A DNA stretch of 64,000 bases from Nematopogon swammerdamellus (GCA_946902875.1 OX336345.1:20615395-20679394); one strand, 5' to 3'; shown: positions 10,126-20,164, counted from the stretch's first letter. Made by a program: numbers and translations. The notes: generated by a model not told the origin, from the letters alone.

Positions 10126-10726
10126 AAGTAAATGTCATAAACGGTTATATAGAGGAAATATCATTCTGTGGACAGAGCCTTTTCGTATTATTTAGCGCAT
10201 ATTGTGCGAAATGAGTTCCATTTTCAAAATAAATTTGACGTTTTTCAGGTGACAAACGCTCGCTTTCTGTCACGCGGGCTTAACGACATGTGAATTGAAA
10301 ACAGAACGCGACGTGACGATGAGTCTGCGGTTGATAGACGCTCTGTCTCTCGTCACTGATGTTATGTTCTGTGTAGAGGTGACCGACCGGACCGTTATTA
10401 CTTAGTCAGAGTGACTGAACGATATTTGAGTGCTAAAAAGCTGTTTTATTCATTCAATATTGGCTTAGATTCCAGGTATTTTTGCCAGTGCACTTATTCA
10501 GTAATTTGTATGGCATAAATTTACAATCCCCGAAAATATGCGTTCAGACATAAAATTTCAAATAAATCTACTCGTTAGCTATTCCAAATTCAAACGAATG
10601 TGACCGCCATTATTCCATACACCCCGCGTCTCCTCATTTTGCTCAGATAAATTAATTACTTTGATAATAAAGGTTTTGGAAAAGCTAACATTATTTTCAC
10701 AGTAGGTCTGTTATTGTTTAGTTAGA
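10126..10726. other. Unassigned DNA
   Basis: No open frame or repeat match recognised. Confidence 0.4.
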
Positions 10727-11351
10727 CAGTGGTGTCCAAATTGTTTCGCCAACGAGCTACTTCCATATTTCTATCAAGCCCAGCAGGCACCTTCAACTTC
10801 ACAGTACCTATGTATGAAGTTTACCTACATAATGGGATACCTGGTTATTTTAATTTTCAAACAAATTTACAAAATCTACTATACAGGTTGCAGTTGCCCC
10901 CGTAATATTTTAACTGGCATATGGGGGTTATTCTATATGTGAAACTAAACAACTTCTATGGCGAAAAAATTTTTTTTGAAACAAAACAAGAATAATTTTT
11001 TCCATACATATTTTAAATACCTATTCTCAAAAGGTATGGAGGAAAAAAAAATTTTTTTCTTAAAATTAAAAAGTCGTAGAACAATAGTTGTTCTATTTCA
11101 TGTACAGAATCACTCCCTTACGGGTTTTACGGCTGGGGTTGCAACATTTGTATCATCCATAATGACAACATGACAGCATTAGGCCATTTTTAACATGTTC
11201 TGGAGTCAACGTATTTCTAAATGTATTTTTTATATTTTATTTTTTATTTTTTGTATTCAATGTTTGTGTTTATTGGAACTCCTGGGTGCGGGCGCCTAAA
11301 AAAAGGCCGCTTGCTACCGGGGACCCGTGTACTACCGGTTGGACACCACTG
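10727..11351. mobile_element. hAT-like MITE, 625 bp
   Basis: Terminal inverted repeats are exact: CAGTGGTGTCCAA at 10727-10739 and TTGGACACCACTG at 11339-11351, the pattern of hAT ends. AGTTAGA flanks both sides (10720-10726 and 11352-11358), one base short of the 8-bp duplication typical of hAT. There is no transposase. A TA-MITE2 copy is nested inside. Confidence 0.75.
10881..11151 (+). mobile_element. TA-MITE2 copy nested in hAT MITE
   Basis: Parallel to 33589-33860: GGTTGCAGTTGCCCCCGTAA, GGGGGTTATTCTATATGTGA, AAAAGTCGTAGAACAA, ACGGGTTTTACGG and the final GGGGTTGCAAC. The terminal bases are decayed. The 71-codon frame at 10958 is not a gene. Confidence 0.75.
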
Positions 11352-11654
11352 AGTTAGAGGTATGTAGATAGATAACCTACATATTCGTTTAATTAGGCTG
11401 TTACCTGTTACCGCTGTTACACATTATAATAAACTTTACTGTACTGTGTAACCGAAAATTTAGATAGATAGAAGATAACCTACACTTTCACATGTAGTTA
11501 ATTTACCTTTTATTGTTGGTAACCGATACGTTTCAAAGAAATTAAACAAAATAATTTCATTGAAATGGAATGACTCATTTATTTTAAACACGAATAAAAC
11601 TAACTCATAGGTTGGAATTACAAGCTACCTAGTTTCACAAAATAGGTAAATAAG
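11352..11654. other. Unassigned DNA
   Basis: AT-rich, with TAGATAGATAG and AGATAACCTACA words repeated twice. No gene seen. Confidence 0.4.
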
Positions 11655-11858
11655 AAATGGTAAACTCTGGAACGCTCTCCCTTCCCACATATTTCCCCTC
11701 AAGTATAGTCTCGGTTCCTTCAAGAGAGGCGTGAATAGGCACCTGTCAGGTCGGCATGGAATTCGCAACCCCCGCGTACGTCCTAATGTCCATGGGCGTC
11801 GTTAGACACCTTATGGGTGGCTCGGTGTCACAACATGTCGCGTTTTCTGTAATATATA
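11655..11858 (+). pseudogene. LINE 3' end, CR1-like family 2
   Basis: Closely matches 22131-22320: GGTAAACTCTGGAACGCTCT, CACCTGTCAGG, and the tail TCCATGGGCGTCGTTAGACA. It encodes the last residues of the pol protein only (KLWNALP-type motif). TA-MITE1 follows at once. The same tail also ends SINE-C. Confidence 0.75.
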
Positions 11859-11860
11859 TA

Positions 11861-12204
11861 CAGGGTGTTGTAACGGCCACTACATTAAATTTAGGAAATG
11901 ATTATTGGGATCAATAATAACAAAAAAGTCAAATAACTTATTTGTGAATTCCCTTTAAATAAAAAGTTACAGTTTTCATACAAACAAATTGATTTATTTA
12001 GTGTAAAAGGATCTAATGTTCCCCATGAATGCGGGGAACATTAGATCCAACAACAATCACATAAATTATTTAACAACATAAATTTACAAAATTAATATCT
12101 CCAAAATTATACACTTTACAGAAAAACTTTATATACTTTTTTGTCCCGGAAAGACATGAGGATTACGCTGGCGAAATTAATGTACTGGCCTTTACAACAT
12201 CCAG
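11861..12204 (+). mobile_element. TA-MITE1, 344 bp
   Basis: Imperfect terminal inverted repeats of about 30 bp: CAGGGTGTTGTAACGGCCA on the left and the reverse complement of CTGGATGTTGTAAAGGCCA on the right. TA lies at both ends (11859-11860, 12205-12206), as in Tc1/mariner-type insertions. It has no ORF. A perfect hairpin occupies 12009-12048. A 342-bp relative lies at 60925-61266 and a partial one at 26076-26242. Confidence 0.8.
12009..12048. repeat. 16-bp perfect hairpin in TA-MITE1
   Basis: Arms GGATCTAATGTTCCCC (12009-12024) and its complement (12033-12048) with an 8-nt loop. Confidence 0.9.
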
Positions 12205-12248
12205 TATATATTCTGGTACCCGGTCTAGAGTAAGAGAAGGGTTTTATC

Positions 12249-12715
12249 AAAAAATCGGTCAAGTGCGAGTTTTACTCGCGCCCGGAGGGTTCCGTAGATC
12301 CGCTATACCATACCTGCCAAAAACAATATCCGTCTATCTTTTGTCTGTCTGCGTAAATATGCACTAATCTATTCTTAACACGTTTCTTTAAAGTTAATAT
12401 TTTAACTTTTTGATCTTTTTATTATTTGTTGGCATGTATTGTTGATAAGTATTCTTATTATTATTTCATCTTCAATTCTCACGCTCAACTCTTTTGCTAC
12501 TACCTACTTACATTCCACTTTATTATCGAATCTCAAACATCCAAAGGTTGACTGTAAGAAATCTCAGTAAGGGATAAGTCCGGCTTTGCACCTTATGTAA
12601 ATTTTCAAATATACTATAAAGCATTTTCTATCTATCTATCTATCTATTAGACATACTATTCTATGTAAATTTCCACCGGCTACCTATTTCAAAAGATTCA
12701 GCCCTCGGACAGACG

Positions 12716-12749
<34 letters not shown>

Positions 12750-12797
12750 GAGCGCAGGCTTAGAAATATCCTTTCCTACGGATACGGGACCCTAAAA
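12249..12797 (+). repeat. Rep-P copy split by Rep-E
   Basis: The start TCGGTCAAGTGCGAGTTTTA is at the left. The far end (CAGCCCTCGGACAGACGG, (GACA)n, ATACGGGACCCTAAAAT) resumes at about 12655 after an inserted Rep-E copy. Confidence 0.65.
12362..12650 (-). repeat. Rep-E copy inserted in Rep-P
   Basis: Reverse orientation of 30478-30871: AACATCCAAAGGTTGACTGT, AAGGGATAAGTCCGGCTTT, ending in (TCTA)n. It shows the uninterrupted site used to interpret the insertion at 30599-30749. Confidence 0.7.
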
Positions 12798-13066
12798 TTT
12801 CGTACGGAACCCTAAAAAAGCTAAGGGTAGTGAAGGCTAGCGGGGTTAAGCGCGCGATATTCATTTTATGACGCAAATAAAACGCAATCCACCCTATCTT
12901 ACCTAAATGCGTACACTGAACCAACACCCACCAGTGCGTACGGCTGGAACAGCTTAAGATCGCCATTTAGTGCTATTTTTAGAATTCCGTACCTCAAAAG
13001 AGGAAAAAAACGGAATCCTTATAGGATAACTCTTGTGTATATCTGTCTGTCCGTCTGTCATAGAGT

Positions 13067-13513
13067 GTGATCGGCGTAGGTAGTGCCATTTGGGGTCAAT
13101 GAACATGAATGATGGATGATGTTTATATGGACATCCCCCGGGATTCCGAGATTGTTGATCTCGGGTTCCGGGGCACCTAGTTTATCGGTGTTATGGGCTG
13201 ACATCATGGATGTTGTAGGTGATATAGACAACCGTGTCAGTTTCCATAAAAATAAAAAATATATATAATAATTTGTGAAATATGAAGATAATTAAATAAT
13301 GAAGATAAGAACAAAACAAATATTCAAAACACAGCAATATTTATATGCAGATATTGAAAATCAACAACATTTTGTTCACAGAAACAAAATCTAAGGTAAC
13401 TAGACTAAGGTAGGACAGAATCTAAGGTAGGACTAGGTAACTTACGTTAACGAATATCCATGTTAAGATAACGGTCACTAAATCCCGGGAATAGCACTAC
13501 CTACGCCGATCAC
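13067..13513. mobile_element. Element with 20-bp terminal inverted repeats
   Basis: GTGATCGGCGTAGGTAGTGC at 13067-13086 is an exact reverse complement of 13494-13513. Total length is 447 bp with no transposase. I could not find a target duplication. A SINE-A tail (13169-13257) lies inside. Confidence 0.65.
13169..13257 (+). mobile_element. SINE-A tail fragment
   Basis: GGCACCTAG, GTGTTATGGGCTGACATCAT and CCGTGTCAGTTTCCATAAAA mark the 3' end of SINE-A with a short A-rich tail. Confidence 0.7.
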
Positions 13514-13791
13514 TGGTGATGACCCAATCAATACAAATATGTATATTTTCTATAATTTTAAAATGTATCGAGCATTCCCCCATCTCCACCTACTAAGTCT
13601 GAAATTTCGAAAAAAATAGGGAATATAGGGCCTCTCTTATAGTTTACAGGAAAACTTAAACGAAAATCCTACGTCTTAAAGTTCTCACGGAAAACGGTAT
13701 GGTACGGAACCCTATCCACGCGAGTTCGACTCGCTTGACCGCTTTTTTTTTGTGAAAAATTATATATCTTTTTGTAAATAATAATACCTAC

Positions 13792-14638
13792 TGTTCCGGA
13801 TCGACGCTCGGGAAGCGGTGGACTGTATTTTCTGGCTGGGATCGGCAAGACGCCCGGCCACTCGGTCGACGACACGCAGTACGGGAGACAACGAACTAAA
13901 TGAAACTCCGGTGCTCGGTACGGTATAGGGCGGCCTAATACCGGAGCAACCACGGATGAGACGGCGGGCTTGCGGTTGTTCGGGGCGACGCAAGCGTGAG
14001 ACGCGCAGCGGAGAGAGAGAGACGGCGATAGACGCTTGCAAGTGGCGAATTCGACCGCGTCGGCGGGAATGTAACCGCTCCTCTTGCTGCTCTTGATGGT
14101 GGTCTTCTCTCTCCGGTTGCTCGCTGCGGTCTGCCGAGCCGGCGGTTAGAGGCCCCTTTTATAACCTCGCTAGGGACGCGCCGGGCAACAGAATGTAGCA
14201 CCGGCGCGGCGCGGCGGACCGTTGCACTATTGCGCTCGGCTCGGCTATGAGTCATCTCGCTACGCGCTACACCAGCGCCCCCTGCCGCACTCGCCTCGTC
14301 CGTGTGTACTCCAGTAAAAGGCCGACCAGATATATTTATTTATTGAATAAACTTATATCTATCCTAGTTAATATGTTTTAATAGCTAATTAAACCTAACG
14401 GGCTAGATCTTACAGGCTAACTTATTCTACGACTTATAAATGTATATTTCTTAATAACTAACTTATGTCTAACTTATATGCTATCTTAATTACACCTAGC
14501 CCGCGCCTATGCTATACTATGCTAACTTATGAAACCTATTTTTATATCTACGCCGGCCGCTGCCTAACTACGCTATTTCCTATACTAATTTCCCTAAGCT
14601 AAGATGCGCTGGCTGCGGAGCTATCGTCGTCCGCCACA
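13792..14638 (-). repeat. 3' LTR
   Basis: 847 bp, TG..CA ends. It contains a minus-strand TATA box at 14156-14163, and a block of very AT-rich DNA (14330-14560) lies upstream of it. Frames of 94, 93 and 106 residues inside recur identically, or nearly so, in the other LTR and are not genes. Confidence 0.9.
14156..14163 (-). promoter_or_regulatory. TATA box in LTR
   Basis: TATAAAAG on the minus strand, within GGTTATAAAAGGGGCC. The copy in the 5' LTR is at 18099-18106 and would drive the element transcript. Confidence 0.6.
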
Positions 14639-14990
14639 TTCTCCCGCCGTCGTCGCTTGTCGCGATCCTTTTCGGCAGGCAGGACGACGATCTCCTTGAC
14701 TGGCCTTCGGAAGAGGCGCCCCGCAGTCAGCACATCGACGACACGCGCGGCCCCGCTTGCCCAGGGTAAGTGGCAGCGACTCGTCCCCGGGCCATGTGTT
14801 GCGCGGGAGGTTGGGGTCGGCGATGGTGACGACGTCCTCCATTTCCGGCACCCGTCCACGGCCCTGTGGCTCCCGCCGGTGTGGCAGCTCCGGCAGTACT
14901 CCCGTACCCAACGCTGCCAGCAGCCGTCGGTCAGTCTCTGCGCTTTTGCGGCTCCCGCCGGTGCTGTAGCCCGACTTCCGGGTCTCCACT
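14599..14990 (-). pseudogene. BEL/Pao integrase C-terminal remnant
   Basis: Split over two minus-strand frames. RLTDGCWQRWVREY lies in one frame, EMEDVVTIADPNLPRNTWPG in the next, and ARVVDVLTAGRLFRRPVKE back in the first. This is the order and wording of the C-terminal segment of BEL/Pao pol, which lies just before the 3' LTR. At least two frameshifts disable it. The last codons run into the LTR (14599-14638), as is common in this group. It is the main evidence for the family. Confidence 0.8.
14639..14648 (-). other. Polypurine tract
   Basis: GGCGGGAGAA on the minus strand ends exactly at the 3' LTR, the expected place for plus-strand priming in reverse transcription. Confidence 0.6.
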
Positions 14991-15185
14991 CTAAGCGACT
15001 CCGTAGTCGTCCAGCGGCGTCGTCACCGAGTAGGTGGTGCTCGGTCGAGCATGCGGGGTACTCCTTCTCTGCGCTCGCGTCCACCTGGTCCTCGCACTCG
15101 GCGGCGCATTCGTGCTCGCTCGGCGGAGCGAGTTGTGTCGCGGCAGTGGTGGCCTCCTGTGTCCTGGCAGCGGTGGCTAGCGGCG

Positions 15186-17708
15186 TCATGGCAGCGGTGG
15201 CGTGCTGCATCGCCGCGGTGGCGGCGACGGGCTGCGGCGCGACGTGCGTCGTAGTATGCACGTAGTAGCTGCGGGTGGCAGCGCAGCGCGTATGTCCGCA
15301 TCGGCTTGCGGTGGCGTAGCGTGCGGGCCCCGCGGTAGCGGCGGCGGCAGCAGCCTGTGGCGCGGAGTACGGCCACGCAGCGGCGGCGGGCGGTGGCGCG
15401 GCGTGCGGCCCCGCGGTAACGGCGGGCGGCGGCCTGTGGCGCGACGTGCGGCCACGCAGCTGCGGCGGGCGGTTGCGCGGCGTGCGGCCCCATGGTAGCG
15501 ACGGCAGCAGCCTGTGGCGCGGACGGTTACGCCGTGGCGGCGGGCGGTGGCGCGGCGTGCGGCCCCGCGATAGCGGCGGGCGGCAGCCTGTGGCGCGGAC
15601 GGCCACGCAGCGGCGGCGGGCGTAGATGCAAGCGGCCACGCTGCGGCAGCAGCGGGCGGCGGCACGGCGGCGGCGTGCGCAGAGGCAAGTGGCCACGCTG
15701 CGGCGGCAGCGGGCGGCGGCACGGCAGCGGCGTGCGTAGCGACGGGTGCCGATGTAGGTGGCCACGCGGCGGTGGGTGGCCATGCAGAGGCACCTGGCTG
15801 TGCCGCGACGGCGGCGCGCAACCAGGTCTCGGGGGCGGCGGCCTCCTCTGCGTCGGCGGCGGGCGGCCACGCTGCGGCGGCAGCGGGCGGCGGCACGACG
15901 GAGGCGTGCCCAGATGAGGGCGGCCACGCTGCGGCGGCAGCGGGCGGCCATGCTGCGGCGGCAGCAGGCGGCGGCACGTCGGTAGCGTGCGCCGATGCAG
16001 GCGGCCACGCTGCGGTGGCAGCGGGCGGCGGCACGACGGCGGCGTGCTCAGCTGCAGGCGGCCACGCTGCGGCGGCAGCGGGCGGCGGCACGACGGCGGC
16101 GTGCTCAGCTGTAGGCGGCCACGCTGCGGCGGCAGCGGGCGGCGGCACGGCGGCGGCGTGCCCAGATGCAGGCGGCCACGCTGCGGCGGCAGCGGGCGGC
16201 GGCACGGCGGCGGCGTGCCCAGATGAGTGCGGCCACGCTGCGGCGGCAGCGGGCGGCGGCACGGCGGCGGCGTGCCCAGATGAGTGCGGCCACGCTGCGG
16301 CGGCAGCGGGCGGCGGCACGGCGGTTGTGGGCTCAGATGAATGCGGCCACGCTGCGGCGGCAGCGGGCGGCGGCACGGCGGCGGCGTGCGCGGATGCATG
16401 CGGCCACGCTGCGGCGGCAGCGGGCGGCGGCACGGCGATGGTGTGCGCGGATGCATGCGGCCACGCTGCGGCGGCAGCGGGCGGCGGCACGGCGGTTGTG
16501 TGCGCGGATGCATGCGGCCACGCTGCGGCGGTAGCGGGCGGCGGCACGGCGGTTGTGTGCGCAGATGCATGCGGCCCCGCTGCGGCGGCAGCGGGCGGCG
16601 GCACGGCGGCCGTGCTGGATTGCTCCGCGGCGGCGGAGCTCGTCCAAGCGTCACAGGCGGTGACGTTTGCCGCGGCGGCGGCGGACGGTGAGACAGCGGC
16701 AGCGTGCAGCGGTGTGTCTGGCCACGCGGCGGTGGGTGGCCATGCAGAGGCACCTGGCTGTGCCGCGACGGCAGCGCGCAGCCAAGTCTCGGGGGCGGCG
16801 CCCTCCTCTGTGTTGGCGGCGGGCTGGCCTGCCGTGCCTGATTGCTCCGCGGCGGCGTGCTGCGTCTCCTGCTCCCGCCGGTGTTCGCTGTGCACTCGCA
16901 CCCAGTTATCGAGGCGACCGCGCTGTAGTCCGTTGTCGCTTTCAACATCACTCGACGAGGCCCGCTTAAGTCGCAGGAGCGCGATCCGCTCCTTCATGAC
17001 ATTGGCACGCGCGGTTGCTTGCTCGACGCGCGCGGTTGCTTGCTCGGCGCGCGCGGTTGCTTGCTCGAGCTCGAGCTGTGCGAGCTCTTCTTGTTGCGCG
17101 AGCTCCGCACGTAGCCGCCTCGAAGACGCGGTCGACCGGGCAGATCGCGTTCCGCGCCCGGCGGACGCTTGCGAGCGTGGCGGGGCGACGCGCGACGCGG
17201 CGACGCGCGGCACCGGACACTGCACTGAGTCACATTGTACTGTGACGTCATCGCTGCGCGGGGCGTGTACGGGCGCCGCGCTCGGTGCGATGACGTCATC
17301 GCGGCGCGGAGCGTCCGCGGGCACGGTGCCCGGTGCTCTGACGTCACTACGGCAAGTGACGTCGGCGCGCGTCGCGGTACACTGCACTGTTGCACTTGTG
17401 TCCGTCGCACTCACACACACGTTGTCCGTCGGGGACGACTCGTCATCCGTCTGCAGTCCGTGGGACGATGTTGCGGTCCCCGTCTCACAGCTCGTCGTTC
17501 TCCCGTGGCTGTCCGAGGTCGCGGGCGGCGATACGATAAGCCCCGGCGCGGGTGCTCCTCCAACCGGCGGCACACGCGGCACGTCACACGGCGGCGTGAC
17601 GCGCTCCAACGTAATAGCTCCTCCAGTCGGCGGCACACGCGGCGGCTCGTCGCGCTGCGGGTCGGCCCTCGACAGGCTCGCGTTCTTCGTGGACCGAGTG
17701 ATAGGCAT
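15186..17708 (-). CDS. BEL-type Gag fused to a WPP/alanine repeat
   Basis: An 840-residue frame starting 26 bp inside the 5' LTR (MPITRSTKN...). Residues about 1-196 are low-complexity Ser/Pro/Arg-rich. About 197-247 form a likely coiled coil with heptad-like EQATARAEQATARVEQ, followed by SSSDVESDNG and LDNWVRVHSEHRREQ, which resembles the N-terminal part of BEL/Pao Gag. From about residue 300 it consists of 19-residue repeats (consensus PPPAAAAAWPHASAHAAAV with P/H and S/T variation), and a block APETWLRAAVAAQPGASAWP occurs twice, bracketing the array. The end from about residue 745 is Arg/Pro-rich, probably out of the ancestral frame. Capsid and zinc-knuckle motifs are not seen. Whether a protein is made is unknown. 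Because the 57-bp repeat is a multiple of three, several other frames on both strands are also open, so openness alone is weak evidence. Confidence 0.6.
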   Translation of the reverse strand: MPITRSTKNASLSRADPQRDEPPRVPPTGGAITLERVTPPCDVPRVPPVGGAPAPGLIVSPPATSDSHGRTTSCETGTATSSHGLQTDDESSPTDNVCVSATDTSATVQCTATRADVTCRSDVRAPGTVPADAPRRDDVIAPSAAPVHAPRSDDVTVQCDSVQCPVPRVAASRVAPPRSQASAGRGTRSARSTASSRRLRAELAQQEELAQLELEQATARAEQATARVEQATARANVMKERIALLRLKRASSSDVESDNGLQRGRLDNWVRVHSEHRREQETQHAAAEQSGTAGQPAANTEEGAAPETWLRAAVAAQPGASAWPPTAAWPDTPLHAAAVSPSAAAAANVTACDAWTSSAAAEQSSTAAVPPPAAAAAGPHASAHTTAVPPPATAAAWPHASAHTTAVPPPAAAAAWPHASAHTIAVPPPAAAAAWPHASAHAAAVPPPAAAAAWPHSSEPTTAVPPPAAAAAWPHSSGHAAAVPPPAAAAAWPHSSGHAAAVPPPAAAAAWPPASGHAAAVPPPAAAAAWPPTAEHAAVVPPPAAAAAWPPAAEHAAVVPPPAATAAWPPASAHATDVPPPAAAAAWPPAAAAAWPPSSGHASVVPPPAAAAAWPPAADAEEAAAPETWLRAAVAAQPGASAWPPTAAWPPTSAPVATHAAAVPPPAAAAAWPLASAHAAAVPPPAAAAAWPLASTPAAAAWPSAPQAAARRYRGAARRATARRHGVTVRATGCCRRYHGAARRATARRSCVAARRATGRRPPLPRGRTPRHRPPPLRGRTPRHRLLPPPLPRGPHATPPQADADIRAALPPAATTCILRRTSRRSPSPPPRRCSTPPLP
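15640..16620 (-). repeat. 57-bp GC-rich coding minisatellite
   Basis: About 16 copies of a 57-bp unit (plus-strand core GCCACGCTGCGGCGGCAGCG), some degenerate. A duplicated segment of about 90 bp containing GCAGAGGCACCTGGCTGTGC lies near both edges (about 15755-15850 and 16715-16810). In the gag frame each unit encodes 19 residues with one Trp. Confidence 0.88.
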
Positions 17709-17734
17709 CTTCTATCCGGCGCCGAATGGATCAA

Positions 17735-18581
17735 TGTTCCGGATCGACGCTCGGGAAGCGGTGGACTGTATTTTCTGGCTGGGATCGGCAAGACGCCCGG
17801 CCACTCGGTCGACGACACGCAGTACGGGAGACAACGAACTAAATGAAACTCCGGTGCTCGGTACGGTATAGGGCGGCCTAATACCGGAGCAACCACGGAT
17901 GAGACGGCGGGCTTGCGGTTGTTCGGGGCGACGCAAGCGTGAGACGCGCAGCGGAGAGAGAGAGACGGCGATAGACGCTTGCAAGTGGCGAATTCGACCG
18001 CGTCGGCGGGAATGTAACCGCTCCTCTTGCTGCTCTTGATGGTGGTCTTCTCTCTCCGGTTGCTCGCTGCGGTCTGCCGAGCCGGCGGTTAGAGGCCCCT
18101 TTTATAACCTCGCTAGGGACGCGCCGGGCAACAGAATGTAGCACCGGCGCGGCGCGGCGGACCGTTGCACTATTGCGCTCGGCTCGGCTATGAGTCATCT
18201 CGCTACGCGCTACACCAGCGCCCCCTGCCGCACTCGCCTCGTCCGTGTGTACTCCAGTAAAAGGCCGACCAGATATATTTATTTATTGAATAAACTTATA
18301 TCTATCCTAGTTAATATGTTTTAATAGCTAATTAAACCTAACGGGCTAGATCTTACAGGCTAACTTATTCTACGACTTATAAATGTATATTTCTTAATAA
18401 CTAACTTATGTCTAACTTATATGCTATCTTAATTACACCTAGCCCGCGCCTATGCTATACTATGCTAACTTATGAAACCTATTTTTATATCTACGCCGGC
18501 CGCTGCCTAACTACGCTATTTCCTATACTAATTTCCCTAAGCTAAGATGCGCTGGCTGCGGAGCTATCGTCGTCCGCCACA
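17735..18581 (-). repeat. 5' LTR
   Basis: 847 bp, matching the left LTR wherever I compared it. Promoter LTR for the minus-strand transcript. TATA box at 18099-18106. Followed on the right by the CCTAC duplication. Confidence 0.9.
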
Positions 18582-18684
18582 CCTACCTATGTATATTTTT
18601 AAAATCGTTCTCTTGTGGAGTCGCAGTGATACACTTCACCTTAAAAGAAACATATTTTTAAAGTTCCGCACGAATCCATGACAT

Positions 18685-18955
18685 AAATACAATTGTATGC
18701 TACACATACAATTGTACGACATACATATAATTGCATTACAGACATACAATTGTACGAGACATACAATTGTACGACGTACATACAATTGTGTGACATACGC
18801 ACAATTGTATGACACACATACAAATTGTATTACATACATACAATGGTATTACATACATACAGTTGTACAACAAACAGATAATTGTATGACACACATACAA
18901 TTGTACGACACACATACAATTGTACGACATACATACAATTGTATGACATAGGTAC
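18685..18955 (+). repeat. Minisatellite of ACAATTGT palindromes
   Basis: About 13 irregular units of 19-23 bp, consensus CATACAATTGTACGACATA, each centred on ACAATTGT or a one-base variant. Frames on both strands (repeating YNC and CHT motifs) are by-products. The array begins about 100 bp from the BEL element. Confidence 0.85.
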
Positions 18956-19064
18956 ATTTAATTTAATGTGTGGGTTTGTGTAAAATGTATTATTACAAGA
19001 CAAACAATAATTCCAAATTATTTGATTTCACCATTTTTAAACATGCTTTTTGTATCGTAATCTT

Positions 19065-19147
19065 GGGAAGCACTGACATGGCACCTAGTTCACCGAGGTG
19101 TTATGGGCTGACATCACGGGTGTTGCAGGTAATAATAAAAAAAATAT
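19065..19147 (+). mobile_element. SINE-A tail
   Basis: GGGAAGCACTGACATGGCAC, then GTGTTATGGGCTGACATCAC and an A-rich end. Confidence 0.7.
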
Positions 19148-19507
19148 TAGGTACATGTGTAACGCTTGTAGTGGAATTGAAGAATAACCTATTTGAAATG
19201 TGAAATGAAGCGAGATTTCAAAATTCGTTTCAGCGTCAAGCCTCACCCGCCCGCCCCACGAGTGAGACCGCAGAAGGCTCCAATCTCGCACATAAACAAT
19301 ACGTAAGGCTTCTCGGGTCGCTGTAGTGAAAAGACAAGGGTTACGGCGCGACCTTTTCGCTCGAAAACATGAAAATGAATGGACTTCGCGGTTAAATGTT
19401 CGTTGAATTTTGTTTAACTTGAATGATCGTCCTAAGCAAGCTGATAACCGTCTGTTCTGCGTAATTTTTTGGTTAAACGATTTGTAATTTTTTTTCTAAA
19501 TTGTTAG
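19148..19507. other. Unassigned DNA
   Basis: No gene or clear repeat recognised. Confidence 0.4.
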
Positions 19508-19745
19508 TCTATATGCGTCCAGTGCTGGACATACTCCTCTCCAATTGTTCTGCAGTCCTCCCGGCTTTTAGAGGTTCGGCACCGCTGTCTCCGAGGATGT
19601 CGTCATCCCACTTGGCGGGAGGGGTCTTCCCACACTCCGTTTAATTGTCCACGGTCGCCAGTGTAGGATACGTTTATGGCCACGTCGGCTGATGTGCCCA
19701 GTCCACTGCCATTTGAGCTTAGCCGCGCGGTGTCCAATATCGACT
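19508..19745 (-). pseudogene. RTE-clade LINE C-terminal fragment
   Basis: On the minus strand the translation contains IGHRAAKLKWQWTGHISRRG and RILHWRPWTIKRSVGRP, the basic C-terminal motif of RTE-type LINE proteins. A frameshift follows in the part that should encode the WDDDI segment. 5'-truncated and dead. Confidence 0.78.
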
Positions 19746-19796
19746 ACGTAAAATACATAATGATTTTAAAATAATTCTTCGGTTATTATTATGTAA

Positions 19797-20098
19797 TGTA
19801 TAATACTAATAATAAATCTGTACGGGATGGTCATGGAGTAAGTTACTTTGTTTTATGAGATACTGCGTTTGTAGACTCTGTGTATGATACTAAAACATCT
19901 ATGAACATATGTTCCTCCTAACTCTTAAACCGATCATCCGAATTCGATGAAACTTAGTACAAGCACATTTAACTATACGTGACACAGGATAGGCTTAATA
20001 AAATTCAGTTCCGGTTACGCCAAAATGTGGCTCTTACACAAACCGAAATGTAGCGCGCGCCGAAATTATGCGAGCGAAGCCGCGGGTAAAAGCTAGTA
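19797..20098 (+). repeat. Rep-F copy
   Basis: Starts TACTAATAATAAATCTGTA and ends GCGAGCGAAGCCGCGGGTAA followed by AAGCTAGTA. The first 300 bp match the outer arms of the palindrome at 48647-54170. Its final sequence is the same as the terminus of the FB-like elements. Confidence 0.7.
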
Positions 20099-20164
20099 CC
20101 TATATGTCTGACAAAGGATCTATACACCTGATGTATTTTTCTACTACTTAACTTATATTTTACA

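Larger units (their letters stand above)
12975..13740 (-). repeat. Rep-P variant, interrupted
   Basis: Left part TTCCGTACCTCAAAAGAGG with a (TCTG)n run, right part ACGGAACCCTATCCACGCGA and GTTCGACTCGCTTGACCG. The 447-bp element at 13067-13513 separates them. Confidence 0.5.
13792..18581 (-). mobile_element. Non-autonomous BEL/Pao-type LTR retrotransposon
   Basis: Two 847-bp direct repeats (13792-14638, 17735-18581) start TGTTCCGG and end GCCACA on the plus strand. The 5-bp sequence CCTAC flanks the whole on both sides (13787-13791, 18582-18586). The internal part is only 3,096 bp. Orientation is minus: a purine tract adjoins the left LTR, gag begins 26 bp from the right LTR, and a TATA box reads on the minus strand. 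Gag plus the last stretch of the integrase region remain, and protease, reverse transcriptase, RNase H and the integrase core are missing. The LTRs match at every position I compared, so insertion is recent, with enzymes supplied in trans. No standard TGG-type primer-binding site was recognised next to the 5' LTR. Confidence 0.88.

Noticed and set aside
17708..17734. Primer-binding site complementary to a tRNA 3' end
   Set aside because: The 26 bp between 5' LTR and gag start contain no TGG at the LTR border, so I could not assign a tRNA primer.
15202..17871. Long plus-strand open frames (up to 699 residues) over the GC-rich block
   Set aside because: They run antisense to the gag frame of the LTR element and are open because the array unit is a multiple of three and GC-rich. 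They have no start context or domain.
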